Shown in pieces: positions 11,389-23,100 of a DNA stretch of 64,000 nucleotides. The notes under the pieces were generated by a model that worked only from the letters and a program-made list of their open reading frames with translations, was not told where the DNA came from and did not search any database. A program made the translations under genes and the position numbers. The stretch is taken from NCBI GenBank assembly GCA_018398815.1, contig CM031601.1, forward strand, positions 35,834,241-35,898,240. Reading direction: 5' to 3'. Within the stretch, counting starts at the first letter, position 1. The number at the start of each line of letters is the position of its first letter. Origin of the DNA: Conus ventricosus (lineage: Eukaryota; Mollusca; Gastropoda; Neogastropoda; Conidae).

Positions 11389-11390
<2 letters not shown>
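11151..11390. other. No recognisable feature
   Basis: AT-rich sequence, possibly the decayed 3' UTR of the preceding LINE. Confidence 0.4.
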
Positions 11391-11419
<29 letters not shown>

Positions 11420-11441
11420 GCGCGCGCGTGCGCGCGCGCGC

Positions 11442-11498
<57 letters not shown>

Positions 11499-11550
11499 CG
11501 ACACGCACGCACGCACGCACACACGCACGCACGCACGCACGGCACGCACG

Positions 11551-11590
<40 letters not shown>
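11391..11590. repeat. (CA)n/(CG)n/(CACG)n microsatellite
   Basis: CA repeats on both sides of a purine-pyrimidine alternating CG core (11417-11450) and CACG repeats. Such alternating tracts are Z-DNA prone. Confidence 0.97.
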
Positions 11591-11595
<5 letters not shown>

Positions 11596-12110
11596 TTTCC
11601 CACTCTCCGCCATCCCCACCGCCTTCCATTATTTTTCTTTCTTTTTCTTTTACCTCCGTCTGATATCACCAAAAGACGTTAAATTGAAGAAAACTCGCAC
11701 TGTCTGTCTTTTTTTCATAAGTACCGTAGCCTTTGCTCTTGTTTAATTGTTCCTTTAGGTGTGAGTGAGCGAAAGTGTCAGCACACCAAACATTAGAACA
11801 TAAATAAACCCAGACGCCTTGTATCAAACGCAAAACAGCAAGCGAGTGTCCATCGGTAATGAAACACACAGACTATGCATAGTGTGTGAGGCTTTGAAGA
11901 AAAAAAAGTGAAAAGTAAGTGGGAAAAAAGAGCAGGATGGAGGCCCCCCCCTCGAAGAAAAAAAAAGAAAAAAAAGAAAAAAAGAAAGGAAAAGAATGTG
12001 GAAGAAAATTGGAGGTTGGAGGCCCCATATTCAAAACAAATTCACTCTGAAAATATGTTGTGCAATGAGGTTTAGAATACAATGCAATACAACACACAAA
12101 AACAACAACA
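11591..12110. other. No gene seen; purine-rich stretch
   Basis: Unique sequence with an A/G-rich tract near 11950-12000. ORFs here are short and without recognisable motifs. Confidence 0.4.
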
Positions 12111-12114
12111 TCGC

Positions 12115-13700
12115 ACAGCAATCCAACACAATGACTGTAATGCTGTACGGTATAATGCACTGCAATCCAACATAAAAACGACTGTATGCTGTACTATATA
12201 ATGCACGGCAATCCAACAAAATATGACTATGCTGTGCATATAATGCACTGCAATCCAATGTGAAACGACTGTATGCTGTGCAATATAATGCACTGCAATC
12301 CAACATAAACGACTGTATGCTGTGCAATATAATGCACTGCAATCCAACATACAACGACTGTATGCTGTGCAATATAATGCACTGCAATCCAATGTGAAAC
12401 GACTGTATGCTGTGCAATATAATGCACTGCAATCCAATGAGAAACGACTGTATGCTGTGCAATATAATGCACAGCAGTCCAACATAAAACGACTGTATGC
12501 TGTGCAATATAATGCACTGCAGTCCAACATAAAAACGACTGTATGCTGTGCAATATAATACACTGCAATCCAACATAAAACGACTGTATGCTGTGCAATA
12601 TAATGCACTGCAATCCAATGTGAAACGACTGTATGCTGTGCAATATAATGCACTGCAGTCCAATGTGAAAACGACTGTATGCTGTGCAATATAATACACT
12701 GCAGTCCAACATAAAACGACTGTATGCTGTGCAATATAATGCACTGCAATCCAATGTGAAACGACTGTATGCTGTGCAATATAATACACTGCAATCCAAC
12801 ATAAAACGCTGTATGCTGTGCAATATAATGCACTGCAATCCCAAAGTGAAACGACTGTATGCTGTGCCCAAAATAATGCACTGCAATCCAAATGTGAAAC
12901 GACTGTATGCTGTGCATATAATGCACTGCAGTCCAACATAAAACGACTGTATGCTGTGCAATATAATGCACTGCAGTCCAACATAAAACGACTGTATGCT
13001 GTGCAATATAATGCACTGCCAATCCAATGTGAAACGACTGTATGCTGTGCAATATAATACACTGCAATCCAACATAAAACGACTGTATGCTGTGCAATAT
13101 AATGCACTGCAATCCAACATAAAACGACTGTATGCTGTGCAATATAATGCACTGCAATCCAATGTAAAACGACTGTATGCTGTGCAATATAATGCACTGC
13201 AATCCAATGTGAAACGACTGGGATGCTGTGCAATATAATGCACTGTAATCCAATGGAAACGACTGTATGCTGTGCAAAATAATGCACTGCAGTCCAACAT
13301 AAAACGACTATATGATGTGCAATATAATGCACTGCGGTCCAACATAAAACGACTGTATGCTTTTGGGAATATAATGCACTGCAATCCAACATTTAAACGA
13401 CTGTATGCTGTGCAATATAATGCACTGCAATCCAATGGAACGACTGTATGCTGTGCAATAATGCACTGCAGTCCAACATAAAACGACTGTATGCTGTGCA
13501 ATTAATGCACTGCAACCAACATAAAACGACTGTATGTGTGCATAAATGCACTGCTCCAACATAACGACTGTATGCTGTGCAATATAATGCACTGCAATCC
13601 AACATAAAACGACTGTATGCTGTGCAATATAATGCACTGCAATCCAACATAAAACGACCTGCATGCTGCACGGTATAATGCACTGCAATCCAACACAATG
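12115..13700. repeat. 45-bp minisatellite, about 35 copies
   Basis: Unit starts ACGACTGTATGCTGTGCAAT and continues with ATAATGCACTGCAATCCAAC then ATAAA. Two main variants alternate irregularly at the last ten bases (CAACATAAAA against CAATGTGAAA), plus TACACT for TGCACT. Because 45 is a multiple of three, several reading frames stay open for up to 453 codons on the minus strand; these are not genes. Copies at the two ends are most diverged, as expected for unequal exchange in the middle. Confidence 0.97.
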
Positions 13701-13764
13701 TGACTCAATACGACACAACACGACACACAACACAATATAAAACAGTGCATTACATTTCCACACG

Positions 13765-14190
13765 ACAATGCAATACAATACAGTACAGTACATTACAGCA
13801 CAGTACAACACAATGCAATTCAATACAATAAATACAATACAATACAGTACAGTACATTACAGCACAGTACAACACAATGCAATTCAATACCATAAATACA
13901 ATACAATACAGTACAGTACAGTACAACACAATGCAATGCAATACAATACAATACAATACAATACAATACAATACAATACAATACAGTACAGTACAACACA
14001 ACGCAATGCAATACAATACAATACAATACAACACAATACAATACAACACAATGCAATGCAATACAATACAATACAATACAGTACAGTACAGTACAACACA
14101 ATGCAATACAATGCAATACAATACAATACAATACAATACAATACAATACAATACAATACAATACAATACAATACATTCAATACAATACAA
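13765..14190. repeat. (ACAAT)n pentanucleotide array
   Basis: Pure and slightly varied ACAAT/ACAGT/GCAAT pentamers, with four embedded longer variants containing 'acattacagcacagtacaacacaatgc'-type blocks broken at 13790-13815 and 13845-13880. It directly continues the 45-bp array. Confidence 0.96.
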
Positions 14191-14194
14191 TCGG

Positions 14195-14485
14195 TAGATT
14201 CAATGTGGCAGTACGTTTCAGGCGGACATCGTCGTAATCTGTCTCTAAAAGGATTCAAAAGTAGCCAAACAGCTATACACTGGAGCTCACCCGGCTTCTA
14301 CCCAGAGTTGCATGCCCTCTGGACTGTAATGGAAAAACTGAAACCACTCAGTCGAGTTTCATACACTTCACTGCAGGTGACTGTATCACTTGGGCCTGAT
14401 TGACGCCGAGATACATTATAAAAGGAAGTGCAGAGTGTAACTCTGTCATGTAGTCTCAGACCTGAATTTCAATAAACAGAACAAA
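14195..14485 (+). other. Short unique segment with TATA box and poly(A) signal, LTR-like
   Basis: ATTATAAAAGGAAGTG at about 14414-14429 is followed 45-55 bases later by TTTCAATAAACAG (14467-14479). A TATA box with AATAAA so close downstream is typical of the U3-R part of a compact LTR. No partner LTR was found in the window, so a solo LTR fragment is only a suggestion. Confidence 0.3.
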
Positions 14486-14547
14486 CAAAACCATTTTCAT
14501 TCGCAACATCCGATCATTTCGAAATGAAAAAAAGAAAGATTCTGTAT

Positions 14548-14796
<249 letters not shown>

Positions 14797-14983
14797 CTCT
14801 TCTGTTTATTTGTATCCAGCTTTCTCGAGCTCACAAGGCGACTCTTGAGTTGATGAGGTCTTTACATCGTCATGCCTCCACAGAGGTGAAGAACCATCGT
14901 GGGATCCTTAGTGTCATCTTTGTTGTCTTCAGTCGCTTACTCATCTCTTGTCATTCCTGAAACATAGCAGCAGTCTGTCAGGG

Positions 14984-14984
<1 letters not shown>

Positions 14985-15018
<34 letters not shown>

Positions 15019-15058
15019 GTCTGTCTCTCTCTCTGTCTCCCTCTCTGTCTCTGTCTCG

Positions 15059-15113
<55 letters not shown>
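14985..15113. repeat. (CT)n microsatellite
   Basis: CT runs with GTCT interruptions. Confidence 0.95.
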
Positions 15114-15115
<2 letters not shown>

Positions 15116-15231
15116 GTGTGGCATTACAAATAGCGCAGTACGTATGTTACTGTATTTGCGTGTGAACATGTTTAATGTCTGTACGTGTGTTTCTGTGTTT
15201 GTGTGTGATAATGTATTCATGTGCGGTTGTG

Positions 15232-15235
<4 letters not shown>

Positions 15236-15274
<39 letters not shown>

Positions 15275-15311
15275 CTCTCTCCTTCTCTGTCCCTGTCTCT
15301 GTCTCTCTGTC

Positions 15312-15368
<57 letters not shown>
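15236..15368. repeat. (CT)n and (GTCT)n microsatellite
   Basis: CT run, GTCT block at about 15310-15335, then CT run. The 15369-15780 stretch that follows holds no supported gene. Confidence 0.95.
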
Positions 15369-15371
<3 letters not shown>

Positions 15372-15787
15372 GTATGTGTAGGCTCGCGCGTACCCAGTAT
15401 AAGCAAGCAAGCGCGCCTGTGTGTGTGTGCATGCGTGTGTTTGTGTGTCTCACCGGCATGAACATTATTGGTATCGTCATCAACATCATGTTCCTCTTGA
15501 GTATAATTGCTTTTGTAATGATCCCACACGTAACTGGGGACAGGAGGGGGGAGGTGAGAAGCTATACAGGGAGGAAGGGGAGCAAGGGTAGAGGTAATAT
15601 ACTAATTTCTAAATTTTGACTTGCCACGCTCTTCGAAATGGTCTGGATGGGTTACTTTTCTCTCTCTCTCCAAAGGCTGGATGGAATATAGGAAACAGCT
15701 GTTAGCCACAGGTAGTTTTTTTTTTTTTAAATCTACGTCTATTGAAAAATGAGGCCGTGGCCCTAGAATTATTGAACCCAATGAATA

Positions 15788-15803
15788 CACACACACACAC
15801 ACA

Positions 15804-15836
<33 letters not shown>

Positions 15837-15945
15837 TACCTAGTTACATTGTTCAGGAATACGGGATAGATGAAAGGTACTGTGGCATATTATTGAGGCG
15901 TGTGTGTGTGTGTGCGCGCGCGCGCGCGCGCGCGCGCGCGCGTGG

Positions 15946-16013
<68 letters not shown>

Positions 16014-16032
16014 GAGGGAGGGAGAGAGGGGG
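15788..16032. repeat. (CA)n and (GT)n/(GC)n microsatellites
   Basis: CA run at 15788-15833, then GT-(GC)n-GT at 15901-16009 with a pure CG block around 15915-15941, then GGGA repeats to about 16032. Confidence 0.96.
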
Positions 16033-16310
16033 GAGAGAGACAGAGATTGCCGAGCGCTATGGAACAGTTTCTGAGCGTTAAACTGTTCTTGTGCGATGAG
16101 CGTGTCTGCCGATGTGGAACTGATTTTACAGCTACAATGCGGAGTGACGAGGCGGGGTAGGGGAGGGGGGACGGGGAGGGGCAAAATGATAGCGGTTGAC
16201 TGAAAAATCCTGTTACACTTCCCCCCACCCCACCGTTAATCCGTCCCTGTGAGCACGGAGCGATTCGTGTCTAATTGCAATTGACATGTCCGTTCTAAAT
16301 TGAAACGGGC

Positions 16311-16497
16311 CGGCATGCCCGTCCACAAAGTGCCGGCATGTCCGTCCACAAGGTGTCGGCATGTCCGCCCACAGGGTGTGTCGGCATGTCCGTCCACAAA
16401 GTGCCGGCATCTCCGTCCACAAGGTGTCGGCATGTCCGCCCACAGGGTGTGTCGGCATGTCCGTCCACAAAGTGCCGGCATTCCGTCCACAAGGTGT
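16311..16497. repeat. 23-bp minisatellite with three-unit higher-order structure
   Basis: Eight units begin CGGCATGTCCGTCCACAA. Units end AAGTGC, AGGTGT or GGGTGTGT and recur in that order (units 1-3, 4-6, 7-8), giving a 71-bp higher-order repeat. Starts are at 16311, 16334, 16357, 16382, 16405, 16428, 16453 and 16476. Confidence 0.93.
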
Positions 16498-16808
16498 CGA
16501 GAATGTTAGGTTGAGTGTGCGTGCTTCTTGTGACCAGAGGAAAGAGCACACACACACACACACATCGTCTCCGTCGACGTCGTGGCCGTTTTCTCCCCGT
16601 AGGCGCCTACAATCAACCACTAATTATACTGGCATTCGACCAGGGCTGGGTTCTGGAACAAACTGCCAGTGCCGATGAATGGCAGTGTCGGTTTTGCACC
16701 GTGTGGAGACACACTTTACCTGGTCTGTTTCACCTCAGGCAGCAATCTGAAGGTCCAAACGCACTTCTTTGGTAATGTTCCATACATAGTGAACAGAACT
16801 GGTTTTGT

Positions 16809-16880
<72 letters not shown>

Positions 16881-17164
16881 ATTTGGAGATGGGGAGTGGT
16901 GGCAGTAAGGGATGGCAGGCGAGGGCGAAGGTGGGAGGGTGCCTTATTCATTGATATAGAAGAAAAAGAACATCCAATGTTGAGGACTTCCGGATCATCC
17001 AGCACACCAGTTCCCCACCGCTCCCCTGCAAACGGCTTTGAACGGCCAGTACCCAGTCATCACTTCATACCAAGATCAATCAGTCATGTTGTGTGTGCAT
17101 CGCGTTCTGTGTGGTCCCCCAGTCAACATCTCCTCAAGATCGATAAGCGAATCATCGTCTGACG
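16498..17164. other. No gene supported; contains (CA)n at 16547-16564 and (CT)n at 16812-16876
   Basis: Apart from the two microsatellites, the sequence is unique and I recognise no motif in it. Confidence 0.5.
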
Positions 17165-17320
17165 AGGGTTTTTCAGCTTTGTCGTTCCAGCTGCTTGGAA
17201 CTCACTGTCTCCTACTTCGCCAGGTCTATCCACCTTGCCTGCTTTCAGACGGACAACTAAGGACCAAAAGTTCTAAAGACGCCTGTCAAACCTTACTGTT
17301 TCCCACGTAGGTATGGGAAT
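17165..17320 (+). mobile_element. Possible LINE C-terminal scrap
   Basis: One frame reads 'GFFSFVVPAAWNSLSPTS' and 'LPAFRRTTKDQKF' then a stop. This resembles the 'SFxxxAPxxWNSLP...FRxxLKxxLF' ending common to CR1/L2-type LINE proteins. It is very short, so the assignment is weak. Confidence 0.33.
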
Positions 17321-17529
17321 TTGTGTGTAGTAAGTTAGCTGTAGTGATGTCAGATCGGTTCTTCACAGGCAAGCTGACTCCAGAAGCCGTATTAGGTCTG
17401 TTGCTGCTTGGTAATGAATGAGAGAAAGAGTTATTTTACAGCACGCGATATGTAGTTTACCATTAGAATAGTGCACTAATTCTTCTTTTCCTGCTTCTTC
17501 TTCTTTTTCATCATTATCATCATCATCAA

Positions 17530-17600
17530 CTTCTTCTTCTTTCTTACATTCTTTCTTTCTTTCTTCTTCTTCTTCTTCTTCTTCTTCTTCTTCTTCTTCG
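17530..17600. repeat. (CTT)n microsatellite
   Basis: CTT/CTTT repeats, ending at the start of the segment that holds the 46-bp tandem repeat. Confidence 0.93.
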
Positions 17601-17651
17601 TTTCAAAGTCAGTTTGACGGTAACCTGGCCCTACATGTTCCTGGCTGCAGC

Positions 17652-17928
17652 GTCTGGCGGCAAAGTGCAGATTGATGGTGCCTCAGACACGTCTCCTGTC
17701 TGGCGGCAAAGTGCAGATTGATGGTGCCTCAGACACGTCTCCTGTCTGGCGGCAAAGTGCAGATTGATGGTGCCTCAGACACGTCTCCTGTCTGGCGGCA
17801 AAGTGCAGATTGATGGTGCCTCAGACACGTCTCCTGTCTGGCGGCAAAGTGCAGATTGATGGTGCCTCAGACACGTCTCCTGTCTGGCGGCAAAGGTCAG
17901 ATTGATGGTGCCTCAGACACGTCTCCTC
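17652..17928. repeat. 46-bp tandem repeat, 6 copies
   Basis: Unit starts GTCTGGCGGCAAAGTGCAGA and runs through TTGATGGTGCCTCAGACACG to TCTCCT. Copies 1-5 are essentially identical; the sixth has AAAGGTCAG for AAAGTGCAG. The near-identity implies recent expansion. The period is not a multiple of three. Confidence 0.96.
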
Positions 17929-18129
17929 CCCTGTCTCCCACGCCTTCTACGGCACGGCGTCTTCCCTCACTGCTCTTCTGTCAGACGATAATACGGCTTG
18001 CGGTGTGCAGCGTTCACCAAGCGCATGTGAAAAAGCCCATGGCAATAAGGCAGTTATCAATCTTCACATTCTCTAACAAAAAAAATCCTCAATGACAAGT
18101 GAAATATAACAGACACAGGCAGCAAAAAA

Positions 18130-18167
18130 ATAAAAAAATAAAAAAATAAATATATATATATATATGG

Positions 18168-18245
<78 letters not shown>

Positions 18246-18340
18246 TATAATTGAATATTTCTTGCAGTCATTGCAACACCAAGCTGCTCTGTAAGTTGCT
18301 GGAATGGTGCTCGGTTACTTATCCTTAGAATTTATTAGTT

Positions 18341-18380
<40 letters not shown>
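18130..18380. repeat. (TA)n and (CA)n microsatellites
   Basis: A/T-rich tract from about 18126, pure TA runs to 18242, then CA at 18343-18378. Confidence 0.96.
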
Positions 18381-18449
18381 ACATCGGTGGCATCGTACTA
18401 GGCGACGTGCTCTCCCCTGAATGTCAATAGAAATCTGTTGTCACGATGA

Positions 18450-18600
18450 CGCAAATACAACATAATGCTGTACAATACATTGCAATACAACACAAACCAA
18501 AACATTGCAATACAGTACAAGACAACACAATACGTTACAATGTAGTCTACTGCATTACAGTACAATACATAAATTTGTAATACAATATGATACAGTGCGT
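18450..18600. repeat. Degenerate ACAAT-type array, related to the 12.1-14.2 kb repeats
   Basis: Contains AATACAACATAATGCTGTAC and GCAATACAACACAAACC, combining pentamers with pieces of the 45-bp unit. It is a second, decayed island of the same repeat family about 4.3 kb away. Confidence 0.7.
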
Positions 18601-19060
18601 GGTTCAGTCAATCACGATCAAAATCCCGGTTTGAAGAAAACGCATCAAAATCCTTTGCTAAGACGGCTCCTCAAGTAAAACAGGAAAAAAGAATACACGA
18701 AGTTAAAGAGTCCAGTTTCTGATTCAGAATCCTTCTAGTTCAAATCCACATATTTTTCAGTCCAAACAAACTGAATGTCAGGGCTGGAGGTCGAACCTGA
18801 AATCTTTCTTTGATTAGATACGGCCATGTTCTTTGTACCGCACACTCCTCTGATTGGTGCAGAATATGATCCCTTCTCCTCACACTGTTGATCTTTTTTG
18901 CACCTGCAAGACACCTGGAGCGGAGGTTTGCCGGCTGACCTCTTCACAGGTAAGCCTTTATCACCTCCACTGTTGACTGTAGTGTGATTGATAGTGTTCA
19001 GCAGTGAAGGCCAGTGCTGAGGGTCAGCGGTGAGTGTTTTGAAGTGGGGATGACTCGGTC
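18601..19060. other. No gene supported
   Basis: Unique sequence. A CACAG|GTAAGC donor-like site lies at about 18947-18957 (+ strand), but no convincing open exon precedes it. Confidence 0.35.
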
Positions 19061-19352
19061 ATCATTTGTGAATGGGTCGGATCAAGCTGGTGGCTTTGGC
19101 GAATTATTGCTTGATGCCGCCTTTCAGTTACCCCTCCCCACGTCCCCCACTTAACCTCTACTCGCAACTGGACCCACCTCTCCCTTCCCTTTCTTTGCCC
19201 CCTGCCCTACCCACGGTTCAACCTTCTTCACCTTCTCTCATCTTCTTTAGAAGTAATGTATGCATGACAAGGACTGATTGTGAGACTAGGCTTTGGCCTA
19301 AAATCTTCATCCTTGCGTATTAAAGATCAATCAATCAATCAATCAATCAATC
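19061..19352 (+). mobile_element. Possible LINE 3' UTR with (ATCA)n tail
   Basis: The stretch ends in GTATTAAAGATCAATCAATC and further ATCA repeats at 19328-19352. A short non-templated tetranucleotide tail after a C-rich 3' UTR is the usual 3' end of CR1/L2-type LINEs. No coding motif is readable. Confidence 0.4.
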
Positions 19353-19767
19353 TCTCATTCTACCCACTCCCTTACCCCAAAGCTAACATATAAATTTACA
19401 TTCGTTCTCAGCATAACAAAACGTGATTCCGAGCACGATGTAATGGAAAAAAACAAAGAAAGAAAATACAAACATCAACATTCCTCATGATTCCCTTTCT
19501 TTAGGCAATAGATACTATTTGATACGGCACTGACAATATTATGATCAGAAACATAGGTATAGTTTAGAAAAAAAATTCTTGCTATAGAAAAATGTTGCAA
19601 TGTATTTTTCAAATGGCTGTTAGTATGATCTGGATTTACTGAAACAAAAACAGCTAATTTCAGTTGCAAGCAGCGACTCGCAGAACACCTCGACAGAAAA
19701 GCAATTTCTCTCGACAAGTGAAACCGCAAATGCCAAAAGCACGCGCACTTAAGGAAAGAGAATCCCC

Positions 19768-20660
19768 TGTCAACTGTCACTGCCACGGACCTGCAGGGTT
19801 ACCATGGCACACTTCTCTTATGTCAACTGTCACTGCCACAGACCTGCAGGATTACATTGGCACACTTCTCTTCTGTCAACTGTCACTGCCACGGACCTGC
19901 AGGGTTACCATGGCACACTTCTCTTCTGTCAACTGTCACTGCCACGGACCTGCAGGGTTACCATGGCACACTTCTCGTCTGTCAACTGTCACTGCCACGG
20001 ACCTGCAGGGTTACCATGGCACACTTCTCGTCTGTCAACTGTCACTCACTGCCACAGACCTGCAGGGTTACCATGGCACACCTCTCTTATGTCAACTGTC
20101 ACTCACTGCCACAGACCTGCAGGGTTACCATGGCACACCTCTCTTATGTCAACTGTCACTCACTGCCACAGACCTGCAGGGTTACCATGGCACACCTCTC
20201 TTATGTCAACTGTCACTCACTGCCACAGACCTGCAGGGTTACCATGGCACACCTCTCTTATGTCAACTGTCACTCACTGCCACAGACCTGCAGGGTTAAC
20301 TCGGCACACCTCTCTTCTGTCAACTGTCACTCACTGCCACAGACCTGCAGGGTTACCATGGCACACCTCTCATGTCAACTGTCACTCACTGCCACAGACC
20401 TGCAGGGTTACCATGGCACACCTCTCTTATGTCAACTGTCACTCACTGCCACAGACCTGCAGGGTTACCATGGCACACCTCTCTTATGTCAACTGTCACT
20501 CACTGCCACAGACCTGCAGGGTTACCATGGCACACCTCTCTTATGTCAACTGTCACTCACTGCCACAGACCTGCAGGGTTACCATGGCACACCTCTCTTA
20601 TGTCAAATGTCACTCACTGCCACAGACCTGCAGGGTTAGCTCGGCACACCTCTCTCCCAG
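19768..20660. repeat. 53/57-bp minisatellite, about 16 copies
   Basis: Unit starts TGTCAACTGTCACTGCCACA and continues GACCTGCAGGGTTACCATGG, CACACTTCTCTT. Roughly the first five copies are 53 bp; from about 20033 the rest carry an extra TCAC (TGTCACTCACTGCC), giving 57 bp. The 57-bp period keeps three frames open, which explains the long ORFs of 211-320 codons. Confidence 0.96.
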
Positions 20661-20900
20661 TGTCATGACTCCACAGGCACTGCCAATGATGGTCCACCCA
20701 TCATTGAGATCACAATGCACAGCAGTCCCACCACCTTGCACTGTATGGTACATGGAGAAAATATGATGCAATGTGTAACAAGAACAAATCTCCTTTATGA
20801 CATTTAACCCCTAAGAGACGCGAAGACAAAGTGGATTTGAAACAGAAAGGAGTGAGGTCAGAAAATAGTTTGTTTGATTGTTCAACGTTCTCTTTGTTCT
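20661..20900. other. No recognisable feature
   Basis: Unique sequence between the minisatellite and the CT tract. No motif seen. Confidence 0.4.
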
Positions 20901-20957
20901 GTCTCTCTCTCTCGCTCTCTCTCGCTCTCTCTCTGTCTCTCTCTCTCTCTGTCTCTG

Positions 20958-21006
<49 letters not shown>

Positions 21007-21161
21007 AAAACATCTTTTTACTTTCACCCACACTTTTATGTGACTGTTGCATATGGTATTCTTACTTTCAAGCTAATTTAACGCACGATTTTGTGTATGT
21101 ACCAACTGAGATTTAATTCTTTTATTGCATGTTTTTTTCCCCAGTAAATATTGTAATTGTG

Positions 21162-21218
<57 letters not shown>

Positions 21219-21383
21219 TCCATCTCTCTCAGCCGTCTTTTTTCTCTCAACCAGTTTTCATATGTGACTGTTATATATGTTATTCATTATTACAACCTAA
21301 TTTGGAGTACATACCAACTGTGGTTTAATTCTCCTACTGCATGTATTTTTTTTCAGTAAATATTGTAATTATGTACTTCGTTG

Positions 21384-21453
<70 letters not shown>

Positions 21454-21478
21454 TCTCTCTCTCTCCCTCTCTTCTTTC
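20901..21478. repeat. Tandemly duplicated block of about 220 bp, each copy ending in a (CT)n tract
   Basis: (CT)n at 20901-21003, 21163-21216 and 21387-21476. The segment before the second tract (about 21030-21165) and the segment before the third (about 21255-21388) share TATGTGACTGTTGCATATG-like, TACCAACTG...TTTAATTCT and CAGTAAATATTGTAATT. Confidence 0.85.
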
Positions 21479-21960
21479 CCCGATCGTTTTATTCCCCAAA
21501 GTATTTTTGTCACAGAATATTTGGCATGCATAACCTACTCTTAGTCACCCTAATAATTTTTGTAGCAAGTGAATAATCATGTGATATTAATTCTTTCCAG
21601 TGAGGAGGGGATTGTATTTTGTAATTTTTTTCTATTCCCCTCTGCTCAACCCTCTTTTTTTTAATGCTGCTTCCCTCCCCTCCCCCCTAATTTTTTTTCT
21701 TTACCCTACAACTAGCCCACCTCTCAAGCCCAACCTCTCCATTCAGCGCTCCCGTCCCCTTCACTCTTTCCCCAAATACGCCTTTGCCCCAAATACACCT
21801 TGTTGTAAACTGAACGTGATTTGGGAGTTTCATCTGGTGTTCACTTGAATTGTTTGTACTTTCATCATATTCGTTTTGAATTTTACAGTTTTGTCACACC
21901 CAATATCTTCATTGCTTGTTCTTGAGGGCAGGGTGGAAAAAATCCTTTATGTGCTTATTC
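21479..21960. other. No gene supported
   Basis: Pyrimidine-rich unique sequence. The C-rich part near 21660-21800 resembles the 3' UTR-like stretch at 19120-19260 only in composition. Confidence 0.35.
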
Positions 21961-21973
21961 TTTTCCCTCAGAT

Positions 21974-21974
21974 A

Positions 21975-22020
<46 letters not shown>
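21974..22020. repeat. Poly-C plus (CT)n
   Basis: Simple repeat, C8-10 then CT. Confidence 0.95.
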
Positions 22021-22022
<2 letters not shown>

Positions 22023-23100
22023 ACTGTGACAAGAGTTCGGGGTGGGTCGGTGTTGCCCTCTAGGGGAAGGACTTGGAACATTTTCTCTGATAGTTAGATT
22101 AAAATTTCACCTCCACCCTCTCTCTTACTAATTATGGAAGGAACAATTTTCCAGTCATCAAAAGAATTTTTTTTTTCTTGGGACAGTTAAAATTACTCAA
22201 GAATGGCTCAGGAATAATTTTCCATAGGCTTGTACCCTTAAAGTACTTGTAGCTCTTAGAGACAGAATTAGAGATAGGTCCAAACATTCAATACTGATTG
22301 AACACAAGAACTGACACACAAGTTAAGTGCATTTCACATCAAGTTATTGTTTATACAAGGGTGAAATATTCAAATCAATTTCACAAAGTCAGTTTAGGCT
22401 GAGTTTTGGTTCCCACTGTTTCATCATTAAGAGAGGGAAAGTTCTGGATGAGCTGAGTTGGAGTCCACTTGGAATATCAGAACTTATCTGATGTCAGAGA
22501 GGATAGCTGATCTCTCTCTAGTTGCTGGTGACTGATCCCCTTCTCTGTAGACCTGCTGATCATGTGCTGGGCTGCAGTGTTTGTCGGAACCCAGGTTAGT
22601 TCTGGGTGATCAGTGTATTTTAGACACAGAAGATTCAGAGGACATGGAGATGATCGTTCCCTTCTCTGTCTTTCTTGATTCACTTACAGCTGATCGGTTT
22701 GATGGCCTCTGGCAGAACAGTGTTTGTTCACAATGAGTTTCCCTTTTCCCCTTAATATCTTTGCCATGTTTTGAATATAAATCAATTTGTCACAGTATTT
22801 CATATCAAAAGACAGCAAACAAACAGACAAACATAAAAAAACACAAAAGCAATTAGTTTTCACAGGCGTTTTCCCCATGGCATGTATGTAAAAGTTGACA
22901 GTGGAACTGATTTTTTACAGATTTTTGCAATCGATATTCAATTTTGATAATGCGTCCATTTGTATTCCAATGAAATATATGGAAGGAAAATAATAATACG
23001 TAAAGTTTTTAACTAGCCTGCAATATCAATCAATAGTTACCATGCCAGTGGCAAAACTAACTACAGAGTATAGTCACCATCACGTGCAATGTTGTTTAGT
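22021..23100. other. No gene supported
   Basis: About 1.1 kb of unique sequence with no recognised coding motif, tail or terminal repeat on either strand. Confidence 0.4.

Noticed and set aside
12031..13501. Minus-strand ORFs of 401-453 codons with repeats such as HYIAQHTVVLCW
   Set aside because: The 45-bp minisatellite period is divisible by three, so three frames stay open; codons follow the repeat, frames overlap completely, and no start context or domain exists.
13750..14403. ORFs of 106-211 codons (QYNTI-type repeats)
   Set aside because: Translation of the ACAAT array. Only the last 60 codons are unique and carry no motif.
18735..18947. Cys-containing 70-codon minus-strand ORF as a host exon
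   Set aside because: No splice sites in the matching orientation and no recognisable family; too short to support.
19768..20660. CRISPR-like array
   Set aside because: Repeats are contiguous without unique spacers and the genome is eukaryotic.
19664..20766. Plus-strand ORFs of 211-320 codons
   Set aside because: Products of the 57-bp tandem repeat open in all three frames; not a protein.
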